NCBI GenBank assembly: GCA_027919835.1
Contig: JANVFP010000005.1
Span: 930,001-994,000 of the forward strand
Source of the DNA: Lentinula raphanica
Lineage: Eukaryota > Basidiomycota > Agaricomycetes > Agaricales > Omphalotaceae
Reading direction: 5' to 3'
DNA length: 64,000 bases
In this document: positions 46,205-58,195 of the stretch, piece after piece
Position numbering within the stretch: position 1 is the stretch's first letter
Layout: the number at the start of each line of letters is the position of its first letter
Notes under the pieces: model-generated
What the model was told of the DNA's origin: nothing
What the model saw: the letters and a program-made list of their open reading frames with translations, nothing else
Databases searched by the model: none
Made by a program: the position numbers and the translations under genes

Positions 46205-46997
46205 ATGAACGTTGCCTACTTGATCTTGGCTCTCATATCTGCTACATATGCAGTTCCCATAACGAACAATGTGAGGACTCTGTCTTTCTTTCGAAAGATG
46301 TTATAGACTGAACTCGCTGTAGCAACCGCGACCGTTCCAGTTGGGTGTCGATGTGACAGTTGAACCTCGCGGGGGCGCCGGCTCGAGAGTTCTTCCGAGC
46401 CCCCTCTCCCTCGCTGCGGTCTTTACGGCAGGCGTTTTTGTTGGCTATGGCTTTCAGCTCAACAAAAATGAACCAGAATCACAGTCAGACTCTAAGTCTA
46501 ATGATGATCTCTTCAACAACCAAAAATTCCTCTCGTTCATGAAAGAAGCTGTCACACTCGATAGGGCAAGCTCCCCAAGCATGATAGGGCAAGCAAACAG
46601 TAAAGGCCCATTGCGTTACAAGTTCTTCCTAGCGGATGGCCAGAAGAAAACAGATGATTTACTCCACAAGTTCGCAGCTGGTTCTGCTACCCGTAGGATA
46701 CTCAAGGATTTTGAACCAGATAGGGGAACAGTGCAGGAGGAAGGAGGGGAGCTCTCGGCCGATCTCACCATGGTTGGTGTTCAAATCAACTCGATTTTCA
46801 GGGTAGAGCAAACGCGATGCCCGTGTAATCTCTATATGCGTATCACAGAGAAGGTGAAGTTGAGTGAGGAGCCGATCTGGGGTGTCCTCATTCCCATTCA
46901 TCGCTCTGCTACCTTCGATTCCGACGAGGGGACATATATCCATCCCATCAACAAGATGCTAGACCCTCATTCCGCAAGGTTATCATTACCCTCCTGA
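46205..46997 (+). CDS. Secretory-pathway protein of unknown function
   Basis: Two exons. Exon 1 (46205-46270) encodes MNVAYLILALISATYAVPIT-NN, a clear signal peptide with likely cleavage after TYA. A GTGAGG...TGTAG intron joins to QPRPFQLGVDVTVEPRGGAG. A second hydrophobic stretch (LAAVFTAGVFVGYGFQL) suggests either a membrane helix or a buried segment. The rest (NKNEPESQSDSKSNDDLF, MKEAVTLDRASSP, RRILKDFEPDRGTVQEE, HPINKMLDPHSARLSLPS) is hydrophilic and matches no family I know. Stop TGA at 46995-46997. About 240 residues. Possibly a lineage-specific secreted or membrane protein. Confidence 0.7.
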
Positions 46998-47122
46998 TCA
47001 CACTGCTCTCGCGCAATGCTCTGACCTTCCTCCTTCCTCCTGTGTTTCTTGATTTAATTTTACGGAGATTTGTACAATACATTGCATTTCTTTCTTTCGT
47101 GAATGGCCTTGACTCTGTGGTT

Positions 47123-49789
47123 TTAGAAAGCCACTCCGGCTGCATCTATGACAGCACATCTTCCGTTCGCATCATCTGGCAATCCTGTCTGAGTCTTGAT
47201 CTCCGGATATTCCAATGACGCGACCGGCATGGAATCTCCGTCGTATGCAGGCCATACCCATTCTGTATCTTGCAACAACTGAATGGTGCTTTGGAACGAA
47301 GGTCCCCGAGCGGCAAGGTCTACGAGATCCGGGTTTGGATCTCCCGTTCGCGCAAACGCGGTCCACATATCTTGCACAAGGTTCGTGTATGAAATGTCGG
47401 CTGGAACGCGCACGGGTTGGTCGAAGATGTGGTAGGTTCCAAAGACCTGTATCACGTTTCGTTGGTTGTGTTGTTCAAGAGAGGCACGGGGAAAATGGTT
47501 TGCGGCTCACCTCGTACAGGTCACCGGAATGGCAACGATAGTAAGGCTGTGGATCTCCTACGGGGAATGTGCAAAGGTCGTAGAAATCATAGTAAGAAAG
47601 CGCATAACCGTGCTGCATTGAGTAAACATATCTAAGGAAAAATCAATACACATCAAACGAACTTGCATCCAAGATAACTCACATCGCAGGGAATGCACCG
47701 GATTTCGCAGCTACTTTGATCATGCTATCCGCTGCACATTCAAGGAGATAACCGGTATAGACGTTGATGGTCGCGTTATCTATGAGACGAGAGGAGAGAC
47801 GATGGCATGTCAGAGATGTGAAGGATGAAGAGAAATTGAGATGAACACGCAGAAGGAGGTTATGAAGTATTCTCACAAACACCGAAATCCTCGCTGATCG
47901 CCCAAAGCCCAGACTGTATCGCGTCCTCAGCCAAGGTGGAGGGCACTGCGTTATTCAGAGTTTGATTGAAATCGGTGTCGTTGGGTGATATAGTAGTCCC
48001 CAACAAACTACGGTCGAGAGAGTCAGAATCAATAATGTTATGGAGGATCGAAGAGTCTGGCAACGTACGACTGTCCTTCCTCGGGCATGAAGCCAAGCAT
48101 GAACGGCACGCTGTTCACTGCATCAGGTCCCAAAGCTACCTGATCAAGGGTAGAGTTTAGGGCGTAGACACCATCTTGCACTGTCAACCAGGTCGAAACG
48201 TAGCTGCTTATATTCAGCAGGGTGTCAGCAGGCACCGCTTGCAAACACTGCAACAGCTCTGCACCCGATTGTTGCAGGTCACATAGAGGAGAAAGATAAG
48301 GCTCTGTAAATTTGATGAGATATCCAGTGACACTCAGAGCAATTCGAAACACCCACCCACTAATTCGTACGTCGCCTCATAAGTTCTCAACGAACCCGCT
48401 CCACCAGACTGAGAAATAGCGTGGTGGAACAATCCGGCTGCTTTCGGACTTTTGAGCAACTCTATGACGGACCATCCTCCAGCCGACTGTCCGAATATCG
48501 TCACCTTGTCCGGGTCACCACCAAAGTCTGCGATATGGTCCTTGACCCAGCCAAGAGCGGCGATTTTGTCAGCCATGGCGTAGTTCCCTGTGATGGAGGT
48601 ATCGTTCAGGCCTAGGTAACCGAAGATGTTCATTCGGTAGTTGATGGTGACGACGACGATATCGCTTCGAGAGACGAGTGGACCTCCATCGAAGGTTTCG
48701 TCAGAGCCCATTCCGTTTACGTTACCACCGCCATGGATCCAGAAGAGGACAGGTCTGAGTGGGGCGGGTCGAGACGACTGCGATGGAAGGTACGAGGTGT
48801 ATACGTTGAGGTAAAGGCTAAGTTAGAAAGTTCGTTAGCGTGTAGCATCGCCATCATAAATTGTCTTACCAGTCTTCACTGATCCCCCATGGGTTCAGGC
48901 CGTAGCTATTATTGTAAAAGTACCCATATTGTAGACATCCCGGTTGGACTATGGATGGTTGCAACTGAGTACGTGGTCTCCGACAGAAAAATCATGAAAA
49001 CTTACATCCTGTAGCGTTGACATACGTGCCATTCCACGCTTCGGGATATTGAAAGCGCAAAGAGCCTGTAGGCGGGGAAGCGTATGGAACACCCATGAAG
49101 CGAAAGGTGAGATGATCCCGAACACTGAGGAAAAGAGAGTTCACATTATGTCAGAAAAGCAAGATAACAGAACCCCATACCCTGTCAATACAAGTTCTCC
49201 CGAAGTAACGTTCGTCTTGGGCAAGGACGTGAAGTCTGTGTCGACCTGGGAGGTAAGAGGTGCCGAATTCGAGCAGAGGAAAGGAAGCTTTTCCGAATCA
49301 TCACAATTCGACGAGGAAGACCGGAAGGGTGCAATTGATGAGCCTTTGCTGTCATTCGAGCCAACCCAGAATTCCGTATGGTCGTTGAATACCCCCTGGT
49401 ATTTGAGATAAGCTAACTTGTACTGAATGCTGCGAGGAGGACTTCAGAGCGAATTGTGACACTATACTAGGAGAAGACGAACTCTGCTATGTTTTCGCTA
49501 TTGAACAGCGTTTCGCCGTAGCCTTGACATACTTTGGAGGCCTTATCAAGTGTTTCAGCGTCGTAGAATAAGAGTGCGCTAGTTCGATTGTTCAAAGCCT
49601 ATGATCAACATTCTGAGCTCAAGATACAAATCCATCGAGTTTTAAGTAAACGAGACCGACCTCCCAATTTCCATCATTTTCGAACAGAAGCGCCACTGGC
49701 TTTCCGAGAACGACGTGTTGAGCACCTGGTGTGAGAAAACCGCTGAGGCAAAGAGTGAACACAAGCACGACGGCTCGGAGGAGGGTCAT
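47123..49789 (-). CDS. Secreted type-B carboxylesterase/lipase
   Basis: Extracellular serine esterase. ATG 49789 starts MTLLRAVVLVFTLCLSGFLT, a signal peptide. An N-terminal extension typical of basidiomycete members (KLAYLKYQGVFNDHTEFWVG, SNCDDSEKLPFLCSNSAPLT) precedes the catalytic domain: VRDHLTFRFMGVPYASPPTG, GISEDCLYLNVYTSYLP, oxyanion WIHGGGNVNGMG, VVTINYRMNIFGYLG, nucleophile elbow FGQSAGGWSVIEL, SQSGGAGS. The acid and His regions follow in the distal exons, with YHIFDQPVRVPADISY near the end and stop at 47123. Ten or so short introns; all the joins I tested hold frame, including the extension (49410 to 49115), whose opposite strand also happens to be open. Substrate range cannot be inferred. 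Confidence 0.88.
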
Positions 49790-50702
49790 CGTTGATGTGA
49801 GGTATCGCAGGGCGAGTTCTCGTAGACCCCCCACAGTGCTAGTGGCTTTTTACATAAACGGGTTGGAATGCATCACGCGGTTCGCATTGGACAATAAGTA
49901 ATGAGGGTTTGATCGACTCAGTTCACAAGACCAAGCGGTCCACTTGAACGGTCCTCAGGAATAGGCCCCAGGGGACGCAGCTAGAAGATTTGAAATTCCA
50001 AGGTGGTTCACGAGACCCTCGCGTCAACTGGCGGAGTGAGGATGATGCGCCGCTATATGCGTCAAAGTGATGAGGATGACGCGACACAGGCTCTTGAACG
50101 CGACACGAAGAACTTACCATTCGACTTCCGAGCGAGAGTTTGAGGTAACACGATAAGTTGAGAGGGTGATATTTACTGACCGCTGATTCCAAACGAGTCG
50201 TTAGGATATTCTGTAGTCAATGGCATCAGCATCAGAGAACGATGTTGTAAGAGTTAATGTGAAGCAGGCCGTTTGCGTCGGGCACTGTCGGGCGCCGTCA
50301 TAACTTATGATGCGGTCGGGGCACAGTATGTCAGAGAATGTCTTGGTCTGTCAGTGACATTTGCGGCTGGAGCTTCCAGAGTAGGTACAACGCCTAGCAT
50401 TGTCAGCTACAATCTCAAGCATTCATACCAGGAGATCATTTGAACATACGTTCGCATTGTTGGAAGTGAAGAGAAAAAACAATGGCGAACTGATGGCGAC
50501 ATTCCTTCCGAGGCCGAAAATTTATGCCACAAATAGAAAATTTCCGGCAGGTCCGATACGACTCCACAAAAGTCCGCAAGAGAATCTGCAAGTTCGAGAC
50601 ACTCGAGCTGTTCCTTCCCACCTACTATATTCATCATTCAATCCTGCATATGGCTACAAAAGTCCACCACGTCTCCGAATCCGTTGTCTTCCCGTTATCA
50701 CC
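49790..50702. other. Divergent promoter region
   Basis: Separates the carboxylesterase and the short-chain dehydrogenase, which point away from each other. Open frames on both strands (50400-50846 plus, 50407-50637 minus) overlap each other and end in the dehydrogenase start region; no separate gene seen. Confidence 0.5.
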
Positions 50703-51954
50703 ATGTTTGGCTTCAGCAGGCGACAGCAATGGACTCTCTCCTCCATACCCGACTTGAGTGGTCGTGTCGCGATCGTGACGGGAGGGAACACTGGTCTTGG
50801 TTATATCACCGTGCGTGAGCTGGCCCGGAAAGGTGCCCGAGTGTAGTGCGTTTTCTACTTAATGCACGGATTATAAGCAAGACTGACGATACAAAAGCAT
50901 GCTGAGTAGAACAGAGACACGCGCTCTCGCTGCCATGGATAAAATCAAAGGAGAACTAGGTCCTGAACTCACTCCGCGAGTTGAATATATCAACTTCAAT
51001 CTTCTCAGCCTCAAGTCTGCGAAGCAGGCGGCGGAAATGTTTCTGCAAAAGGAGAAGAGATTGGATATCCTGGTGAATAATGCTGGTATTGTGAGCAAAT
51101 GAGTTTTTATGCAAAAAGACGCGTTTAAATGCATCCGATTGCTCCTTGCTACTAGATGGCTACTCCATATGAACTAGGGCCTGATGGAATTGAGATACAA
51201 GCAAGCAACGGGACCGGTCATTTTGCGCTTACTGTTTCTCTGCTTCCTCTCTTGAAAAGCACTGCTGCCATGCCGGATTCACATGTCCGGATAGTCAACA
51301 TATCGTCTTTCGGATATCTCTTCTCATATGGCGGAAAACCCGACTTTTCGTCACTAGAAGGGCTCAATCAGAAAACCTGGTCAACATGGGTAAGATACGG
51401 GAGATCGAAGCTCATGGTTTGTGCAAGTTGTTCTCGACTAACTGAAATTTGCTGATACTTTCTCCCTCATATAGAACATCCTATTGACGAACGAATTACA
51501 AAAACGCTTGATTGAGTCTGGGACGACCAACATATACTGTCTAGCTGTCCATCCCGGTGTCGTAGCCACAGAATTGACTCGCGGTATGAAGTCTGGTTTC
51601 CTTCGTCGGTAACCCTTATGAATCTTTCGTTCAGGCCCTCTACAAACGTGGCCTTTCCTCGCACCTTTCGAGAAATTCGCTAGATTGTTTTTCGTAACAC
51701 CAGAACAAGGCGCTCTAACGCAGCTGTATGCAGCCACTTCTCCAGAAGTTGAAGAAAAGGACCTGAAGTGAGCTTTTGGTTTGCTCCCACTCCAAAATAC
51801 CTCTTACGTTGATTTTCGACACAGAGCTGCGTTACTCTTCCCGGTCGCCCAGGTGAAGGCCAAAGCTTCTCTTGCAGAAGATAAGGATGGTAGACTAGGA
51901 AGTGAATTCTGGGCTCTCTGCGAAGCACTACTGAGGCAGAAGGTCTCAGATTAG
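50703..51954 (+). CDS. Short-chain dehydrogenase/reductase
   Basis: NAD(P)-dependent SDR of the retinol dehydrogenase/WW-oxidoreductase-like group. ATG 50703 gives MFGFSRRQQWTLSSIPDLSG, then RVAIVTGGNTGLGYITVREL with the TGxxxGxG cofactor loop. Exon 2: MLSRTETRALAAMDKIKGEL and DILVNNAGI (NNAG motif). Exon 3: catalytic-region IVNISSFGYLFS and YGRSKLM (active-site Tyr-x3-Lys). Exon 4: YCLAVHPGVVATELTRG. Then GPLQTWPFLAPFEKFARLFF and PEQGALTQLYAATSPEVEEK, ending LLRQKVSD at TAG 51952-51954. All motifs are intact. Substrate unknown; probably cytosolic, since no signal peptide is seen. Confidence 0.9.
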
Positions 51955-52272
51955 AAGGTGCTTGGGGCTTGAAATATCTAATGAAACCCCACCTATCACT
52001 GTCATCGTTCAAGGTATACACATATATATCGTACTACTCTTGCAGCACAGATTCAGGTTTTTGCTGCAACCACTCCCCCAATTAAAATCTGGCTTTCTCG
52101 ATAGTAGATACTTACCATCAACTGTTTGCTGAGATCTTAGGCTTCCGTCTTTGAGTTCGAGATTTGAAATTTGAAGTGCCAAGTTCACTGAGATCTAATC
52201 TTATCTTCATGTTCTTCCCGACGTCACTGTTGAAATCACTTGCAGCTCACATACAGATTGTATCAAAACATC

Positions 52273-52930
52273 ATGTTTGTCGCTCGCCACACTCTCAAAA
52301 GCTCTCAACACTTTGCAAATGCCTCAATCAGAAGCCAGTCTAGGACTTTGGTCACATTGAAAGATCACAAAGTGCTGAATCCGTGTCTTTGTCTGTATAC
52401 ATCCTCTGATAACCCATTTATTGCAGTACACGGCGCAGGCTACCGCTCAAGGTGCAGGACGAAACGGAGAAGTCAGCTCCAACGGCCTTGATCTAAAACT
52501 AGCACTGCCGAAAGAGATGGGTGGTACAGGCCAAGGACAGAATCCGGAGCAGTTATTTGCAATGGGCTATTCCGGTACGTCCTTCCACGTCAATGACGGG
52601 TCAAGAAAAGAAGTTAGGATACTGCTTCATTCATGTAGCATGCCTCTTGGGCGCCATTCAAGCCGTAGCCAAGGGAATGGGTAAAGCGGACATGGCAAAG
52701 AACGCCAAGGTTCATGCCAGTGTTCATATCGGAGAACCGGAAGGAATGCCTGGGTTTGGGATTGCTGTCGATATGAGAGTGGAAGGAATTGATGAAGAAC
52801 TACTCAAAGCAGGACACGAGGTATACAATTCAAGCTCTTCCATTGCTTCAACGAACTAATTTGCTCGTAGTTTTGCCCTTACAGTCGGCTAATGAGGAGC
52901 GGTGGTGTTGTGAATGTATCGCTAGCTTGA
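52273..52930 (+). CDS. Organic hydroperoxide resistance protein (Ohr/OsmC family), mitochondrial-type leader
   Basis: Thiol peroxidase that reduces organic hydroperoxides. Exon 1 (MFVARHTLKSSQHFANASIR...LVTLKDHK) looks like a mitochondrial presequence. After a GTGCTG...TGCAG intron the Ohr domain begins YTAQATAQGAGRNGEVSSNG, LDLKLALPKEMGGTGQGQNP, EQLFAMGYS. The next splice, with acceptor CATGTAG, restores GYSACLLGAIQAVAKGMG with the peroxidatic Cys. The last exon gives HEFCPYSRLMRSGGVVNVS with the resolving Cys; stop TGA at 52928-52930. Both catalytic Cys are therefore kept. Ohr proteins are chiefly bacterial, with scattered fungal members, so the fungal genes are generally regarded as old bacterial transfers. 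Family placement is firm; organelle location is inferred. Confidence 0.9.
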
Positions 52931-53249
52931 TGTTGAAGGAAATACAATCCTCAAGCCTAAAAGGATAACGTATGAATGACAGATCGTTGTATGTATTTCG
53001 CTTCCCTTTCTACTTTGAATTATCCTTGTCAGGAGTTCATCGCTCAGTGTGCGTCCCAACCTGTCCCAACGCTGGGGCTTAGCGCGGCTTAGCCTTTGCG
53101 AAAGTTCGATCTAGAAGAATTTGCTTTCCAATACTTTCAGCATGACTCTACATATCCGTCGTCATTCTAGAGCATATAAGGATGATAACAAGTTCCCAAT
53201 GCCCTTCCTTCCTTTCTAACTCACTGGTCCCAAATATCTTTCATCCTCG

Positions 53250-55704
53250 ATGCCTGTTATACAAAACCAAAACTCAGGGGAGTTGAAACTCCTCGATCCA
53301 GAAAAAAGACCTCTGGATGAAGCCGAAATTCGAAAAGTGCTCCACAAGCTGGACTACCACATACTCCCTATTGTCGTACTACTATACTTGCTTGCATTCT
53401 TGTGAGCTCAGTGCTTACTCGACCGATGTTCTCCGTCGCTGAATTCTACTTCAGAGATCGCGGGAATGTAGGTGAGTTTCTGACCTTATCCAAAGATGAT
53501 TTGACTGATTTCATATACAGGAAACGCAAGAATATTAGGTATCATCGTACACAGTATTCAAACTATAAGTCATAGACCGATTCCTAGGAATGGTGGAGGA
53601 TGCAAACTTGACGGGCTTGCGTTACAATATCGTGCGTATCATACTTGCCTCATCCTGCAACCACGGCTAAGCACGATGATTGGACACTAGCTTTCTGCTG
53701 TATTCTTCGTGAGCTTCTAAGTTCTGGTCCAATGTTTCTGTATCCACTTTGTGACCCTCGATTGAGATTCCATACTGCTTTGGGGAGGTTCCTTCGTACG
53801 TTGCCAGTCGTCTTTGATCAAATCCTTGTTTTGACTTGGCGCTGTCTAGCAACATCATGCTGAAAGTCTATCGACCATCGAGATGGCGTGAGTTTATTTC
53901 GACATCGATCATAGTACAAAATGTTTATGCCATTCCCTTAGTTGCTGGTGCTGCCGTAGCCTGGGGTATGTGTTTGGATAATTGATAACAAGGTCGACTT
54001 CCAACGTGGCCTTTTCAGGTACAAGCGTGACTCTTATGTGCCTCTGTAATTCGTTCAAGAGTCTCTTGATGTAAGAAACAGACAGTCGCGACTATACACT
54101 AACACCGATACCTGGCTACCAGTGCACGTTTGTTTGTTGGGCTGACGGAAAGTGCATTGTCTCCTGCAGTCAGTCCTCATCAATTTATTTTCACTGAGCC
54201 GCATACTACCGTCCTGCTTCAGATTCTCTTCTATCTTTCTATCTGGTATCCTCGACGATATCTTGCTTGGCGAGTCGGTATTTATGTTACTGCAACTGCT
54301 CTTGCCGGTGAGTACTGTCATGTCTTAGCAACACTCATTCTCTTAAAAGCACGTACTAGGAGCATTCAGTGGATTGTTGGCGTGCGTATGAATCCGTCTT
54401 CCGAGTTTCATTCTCATATCATATAGATACGGAATTGACCGTATGGATGGCTTGGGAGGGCTGCATGGCTGGCAATGGATTGTGAATACATTCCTTAAAC
54501 TTACCTACCGCTGATTGACGCTGTTTTAGTTTGGGCTCGAAGGAATCGGTTCGTCCAAGATAGCTGGTTTTATCGCGAATAGCTGATCCAGTCTCGCTGC
54601 AGTCACTGTCCTCGTCGGCCCCATTTCTACGTTCTTTATACACGATGTGAGGACGTAAACGCTCTATCGTCAAGTGACGGAATATACTCACGCTTTAGTA
54701 GAGTGTCCAAAGCGCAAGATTCTTGACTATATCCCAGAAGGACTACTTACAGCGAGCAATTGCACGCGACTCGTCGGAGCTTTTGGTTCACTTGGACAGG
54801 AGATTCATCTGGCAGGCGTTCAAAGATCACAGGACGTATTTACATAGTCTATGCTTCCTCGGGTCTGTTATCATCTTCCTGAGGTTATAACCCTTGACGC
54901 CTAACGTTCTGATAGGATATTAATCCCGCTCTACTCGCTCGCGCTCTTCCTCCCTACTCTCGTACGCGAACTAGGCTTTCGTGCTATCGATGCTCAGCTC
55001 TTCTCCGTCCCTCCATACGCCCTTGGCTGTGTGTGTACCCTGACTTGTGCATACATCTCGGACAGGCTAAATTTGAGGGGACCCTGTATCATATTCGCAG
55101 CGCTGCTTGGAATTATCGGTTTCATCATGTTGTTATGCACCACCTCTTCGACATTGGGTTACATCGCAATGTTTTTCGCAACATCAGGTGTTTTCTCGGC
55201 GGATGCTGTATTTTGCACATGGTTCAGCTCTGCCTATAGTGGTGAAACGAAGAGAGGTCGGTGCTGCCCTTCATTTTCCTTTCGCACTTGGACACTTAAG
55301 TTCTACAGCGGTAGCGATTGCAATCATCAGTGGAGGGGGAAACTTGGGAGGGTGAGTTACTCTGTTAGCATGTAAGCATGACTCATGCATTGAACAAATC
55401 TCATATCAGAGTATTGGCCTCCTTCGTGTATATCAATCCAAAGAGTTTCTACATTGGCTACAGCGTCAATATCGGATGTTTAGCGGCAACGTCAGTTCGA
55501 GTATGTTTCTCCGGATTGTCAGAAATCTGACTTGGGCCACTTCTTAGGATTCTTCTTTCGGGCTTCATGATGTGGGAGTTCCGCAGAGACAATCGCGTAA
55601 AGGAGCAACAATGCGCAGGGAAAGATATTAATGTAGAGCTGAAAGCAGAATGGAAGAATTTGGGTGATCGAAGTCCTCTGTTTAGGTGTGTGGCCTATAC
55701 TTGA
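53250..55704 (+). CDS. MFS anion:cation symporter, Dal5/Tna1-like
   Basis: Plasma-membrane permease of the allantoate/nicotinate (Dal5, ACS) family of the major facilitator superfamily; substrates are small organic acids or vitamins. About 17 introns split it, and at first it looks broken, but careful joins keep frame throughout: LHKLDYHILPIVVLLYLLAF, DRGNVGNARILGMVEDANLT, YCFGEVPSNIMLKVYRPSRW, LAGAAVAWGTSVTLM, FYLSIWYPRRYLAWRVGIYV, GIDRMDGLGGLHGWQWI, TVLVGPISTFFIHD, LIPLYSLALFLPTLVRELGF, AYISDRLNLRGP, AVAIAIISGGGNLG, ILLSGFMMWEFRRDN and the family end WKNLGDRSPLFR. Two introns use GTCAGT donors. ATG 53250; stop near 55704. Family signatures (DRGN.GNA, FYLSIWYPR) make the call firm; substrate unknown. 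Confidence 0.85.
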
Positions 55705-56040
55705 CTGCATTCTCAAAATCACGTTCAGTGATCCTCAGGTATCCTTTGTGAATATATGGTGTCGGTGCTTCGTATGAATGAAGAATGACAACTTTGACCA
55801 CATTTTCTTCGGACTGGCCTCTACCATACTTGTTAGATTCGTCGTGGAACGCGTAGCGTGTCATATCATGTGACCGTTAGGCGTTCTGGGTGTATGCGGT
55901 ATCGGAGGGACAGTGTGGTGTTTTGCTTCTGTTTGGACAGCCTGGAGAGGGAGTTTTGGACAAGAGTTTCAGGTTTTAGGGCTCGAGTCACAGCCCAGGT
56001 AAATTTTCTATGTATATATTCTATCAAAAGTCTATCGGAC

Positions 56041-56070
56041 ACCCTCAGAACTTTTTATCGTTCTGAGGGT
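56041..56070. other. Perfect hairpin upstream of copia gag relic
   Basis: ACCCTCAGAAC pairs with GTTCTGAGGGT around an 8-base loop (TTTTTATC). A second hairpin (CCTGTAGC with GCTACAGG) follows at about 56116-56154. These could be the transcribed end of a degenerate LTR. Confidence 0.55.
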
Positions 56071-56184
56071 ACGTCCGTCTATCTACTCATACATTTTCAT
56101 TCTACTAATACTATCCTGTAGCTTTGCGTGTACTTACTTAGGCTACAGGTATTGAGAACTTCTTAGATACAGACTGTATCTACC

Positions 56185-56800
56185 ATGAGTGCTTCCACAA
56201 CAGCCGATTCATCTGGCTCTACTGCCATCCCGACTACGTAGTTCCTACTGTGTCAACTCCCATCAATTCCCGATCTCCCTCTATCGAAGAATGGGAGCTC
56301 CGTGATGGACGTCTGGCTGGAATCATTTACCAAAATATCAAGGACCCTCGTTCGGTTGGTGTCACTGAGTCTATGTCTGCGCATGACATGTGGACTAGAC
56401 TCACCAGTGAATACGACACATCTTCTGCCGCCGCACAAGCGCTTGCCAAGGAGTGCATCCAACAGTTCCACTATACCACGGGGACTCCTTTCAAGGAGTA
56501 CTTTAAACAGCTGGAAGCGCTACGAAAAGCTGCTAGTGACATTGGGTGCACCATCCCAGACGAGGACTTACATTCCCGTTTCCTGACCTCCCTTCCCGCC
56601 GATCATCTATGGATCCTTCAGAACCATGGTTCGCGAGCGTATCCTGAATTGAAGCGTGTACTCATTGAGTACGACATGATGGTGGAGTCCACTACCCCGT
56701 TGTCTGCCAACACTCTCGCTCCCAACGCGCTTGCCGTTCCGTCTCGTTCTAGCTCTGGGGGTATTGTGTGTGACAACTGTAAACATATCAGATGTATGGT
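56185..56800 (+). mobile_element. Copia-type retrotransposon gag remnant, internally deleted
   Basis: Nucleocapsid gene piece of a Ty1/copia element. The start MSASTTADSSGSTAIPTT is followed by a stop (56239-56241), and the frame shifts. The body then reads STPINSRSPSIEEWELRDGR, GIIYQNIKDPRS, MSAHDMWTRLTSEYDT, QQFHYTTGTPFKEYFKQLEA, FLTSLPADHLWILQNHGSRA. These are UBN2/gag-polypeptide features. The segment expected between the N end and SIEEWELRDG is missing, and the C end breaks off just inside a zinc knuckle (CDNCKH...). There is no protease, integrase or reverse transcriptase downstream. A dead fragment, later flanked by a foldback element. Confidence 0.85.
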
Positions 56801-56879
56801 AGTCTTGTTTCCAGTAATAGGGAGAAGCATAGATAGCAGCAACAGTGACAATGACATTGAGAAGGAATGCATAGGCTGC

Positions 56880-57145
56880 TACATCAGGAAAAATGTTCTA
56901 GGCCTAGGGCATTCAAAGATACCCCCCAATTCTTAGGCCCTTTGAACAGCCTCAAAGTGCCTAACCAGCTTCAAAGTGCCTAAAGCTCCTGAAAGATCCT
57001 GAAAGATCCTGAAAGATCCCCAAAGACACCTAGGCAACCTCAAAGAACCTCAAAAACCTAAGCCTCCAAAGATTACTCTGAAAGTTCTTAAGATTTGGGG
57101 GGTATCTTTAAATGCTCTAGGGATGAAATACTTTTTCCTGATGTA
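56880..57145. mobile_element. Foldback element, about 50-bp inverted arms
   Basis: Left arm 56880-56928 (starts TACATCAGGAAAAA, ends GATACCCCCCA) is the imperfect reverse complement of the right arm 57096-57145 (starts TGGGGGGTATC, ends TTTTTCCTGATGTA). The 165-base interior is a degenerate run of CCTCAAAGTGCCTAA and CCTGAAAGAT units (11-base repeat about three times near 56984-57015). No coding capacity. Confidence 0.8.
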
Positions 57146-57290
57146 TCAGCTTTCGCAGCAGCTCTACGGAGTGTTGTCCTCTGTTCATTGTGCTCGATCG
57201 ATACCAGTGCGGTGCCACCAACTGACTACGGACTGGCACAATTGACCGAATTGTCACACAGAATCACACTTGATAATGGAACAAATTGAC

Positions 57291-57299
57291 ATTGCTCTA
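57291..57299. repeat. Target-site duplication, left (ATTGCTCTA)
   Basis: Nine-base direct repeat identical to 58196-58204, flanking the long-armed foldback element. Confidence 0.8.
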
Positions 57300-58195
57300 T
57301 GACGTTCCAATTGTACAAAAAATAATTAGCGCCGAATACATATGTAGGCATGCACCGAACTCGATCATTCGGCCATCTCCCTCAAATAATGCCAAATTTA
57401 ACGATGCACCGAGATTTTTTCCAGCGCCAGCACCGAAAAATTGGTTGCGCCAGCGCACAAAACTGTCTGCGCCAGCGCCGAAAATTACACAGAAGTTTTT
57501 GAGGGTGCAGAGTCCAGAAGGATGTCTAAAAAGGCTTGTACCCTAGTATTTTTAGTAGCTTTAGTCAATATTATGATTTTTTTACAGTAATATATCAATT
57601 ATATTACTTTGAGATAGCCCTTCGCAAGGAGACAACACCGCGAGGAGACGCGTTGTAAAATTTCTCAGCAACATGTGAGCTTCATGTGATCTTTGACGCT
57701 CATATCAGATGACTATGTGGCTGTAATGGGCCATGACTCATAAGTCTAGAATTTTCTGATGATCGGATCAGATCTAGGTGATCAGATCGGCACCTGACTT
57801 TTTGTCACGTGCATCTCACATGTTGCTGAGAACTTTTTCAACACGTCTCCTCGCGGTGTTGTCTACTTGCAAAGGGCTATCTCAAAGCAATATAATTGAT
57901 ATATTACTGTAATAAAATCATGATATTGACTAAAATTACAAAAACTACTTGGGTACAAGCCTTTTTAGGCATCTTTCTGAACTCTGCATCCTCAAAAACT
58001 TTTATTGTAATTTTCGGCGCTGGCGCAGACAGTTTTGTGCGCTGGCGCAACCAATTTTTCGGCGCTGGCGCTGGAAAAAATCTCGGCGCAGTTGCAATTC
58101 TGGCATTTTTGACGCAGATTGCCGAATTGATTATTTTGGCGCATACCTACATACATATTCAGCGCTAAATAATATTTGTACAGATGGAACGTCAT
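57300..58195. mobile_element. Long-TIR foldback MITE, Mutator-like
   Basis: An 896-base element. Its left arm (57300 to about 57690, starting TGACGTTCCA) and right arm (about 57803 to 58195, ending TGGAACGTCA) are near-full-length inverted repeats of about 390 bases, with a loop of only about 110 bases. The arms include GC-rich palindromes (GCGCCAGCGC types, CCGCGAGGAGACGCG) in AT-rich DNA. A perfect 9-base target duplication (ATTGCTCTA) flanks it. Long arms plus a 9-base duplication fit a non-autonomous Mutator-like element. The element has no real reading frame. Arms differ at several percent of sites, so it is not brand new. Confidence 0.85.

Noticed and set aside
49049..49411. Plus-strand gene of 120 codons
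   Set aside because: It is the reverse strand of the N-terminal extension exon of the carboxylesterase.
53250..55704. MFS permease as a pseudogene
   Set aside because: Apparent stops vanish once all introns, including two with GTCAGT donors, are placed; every family block is then in one frame.
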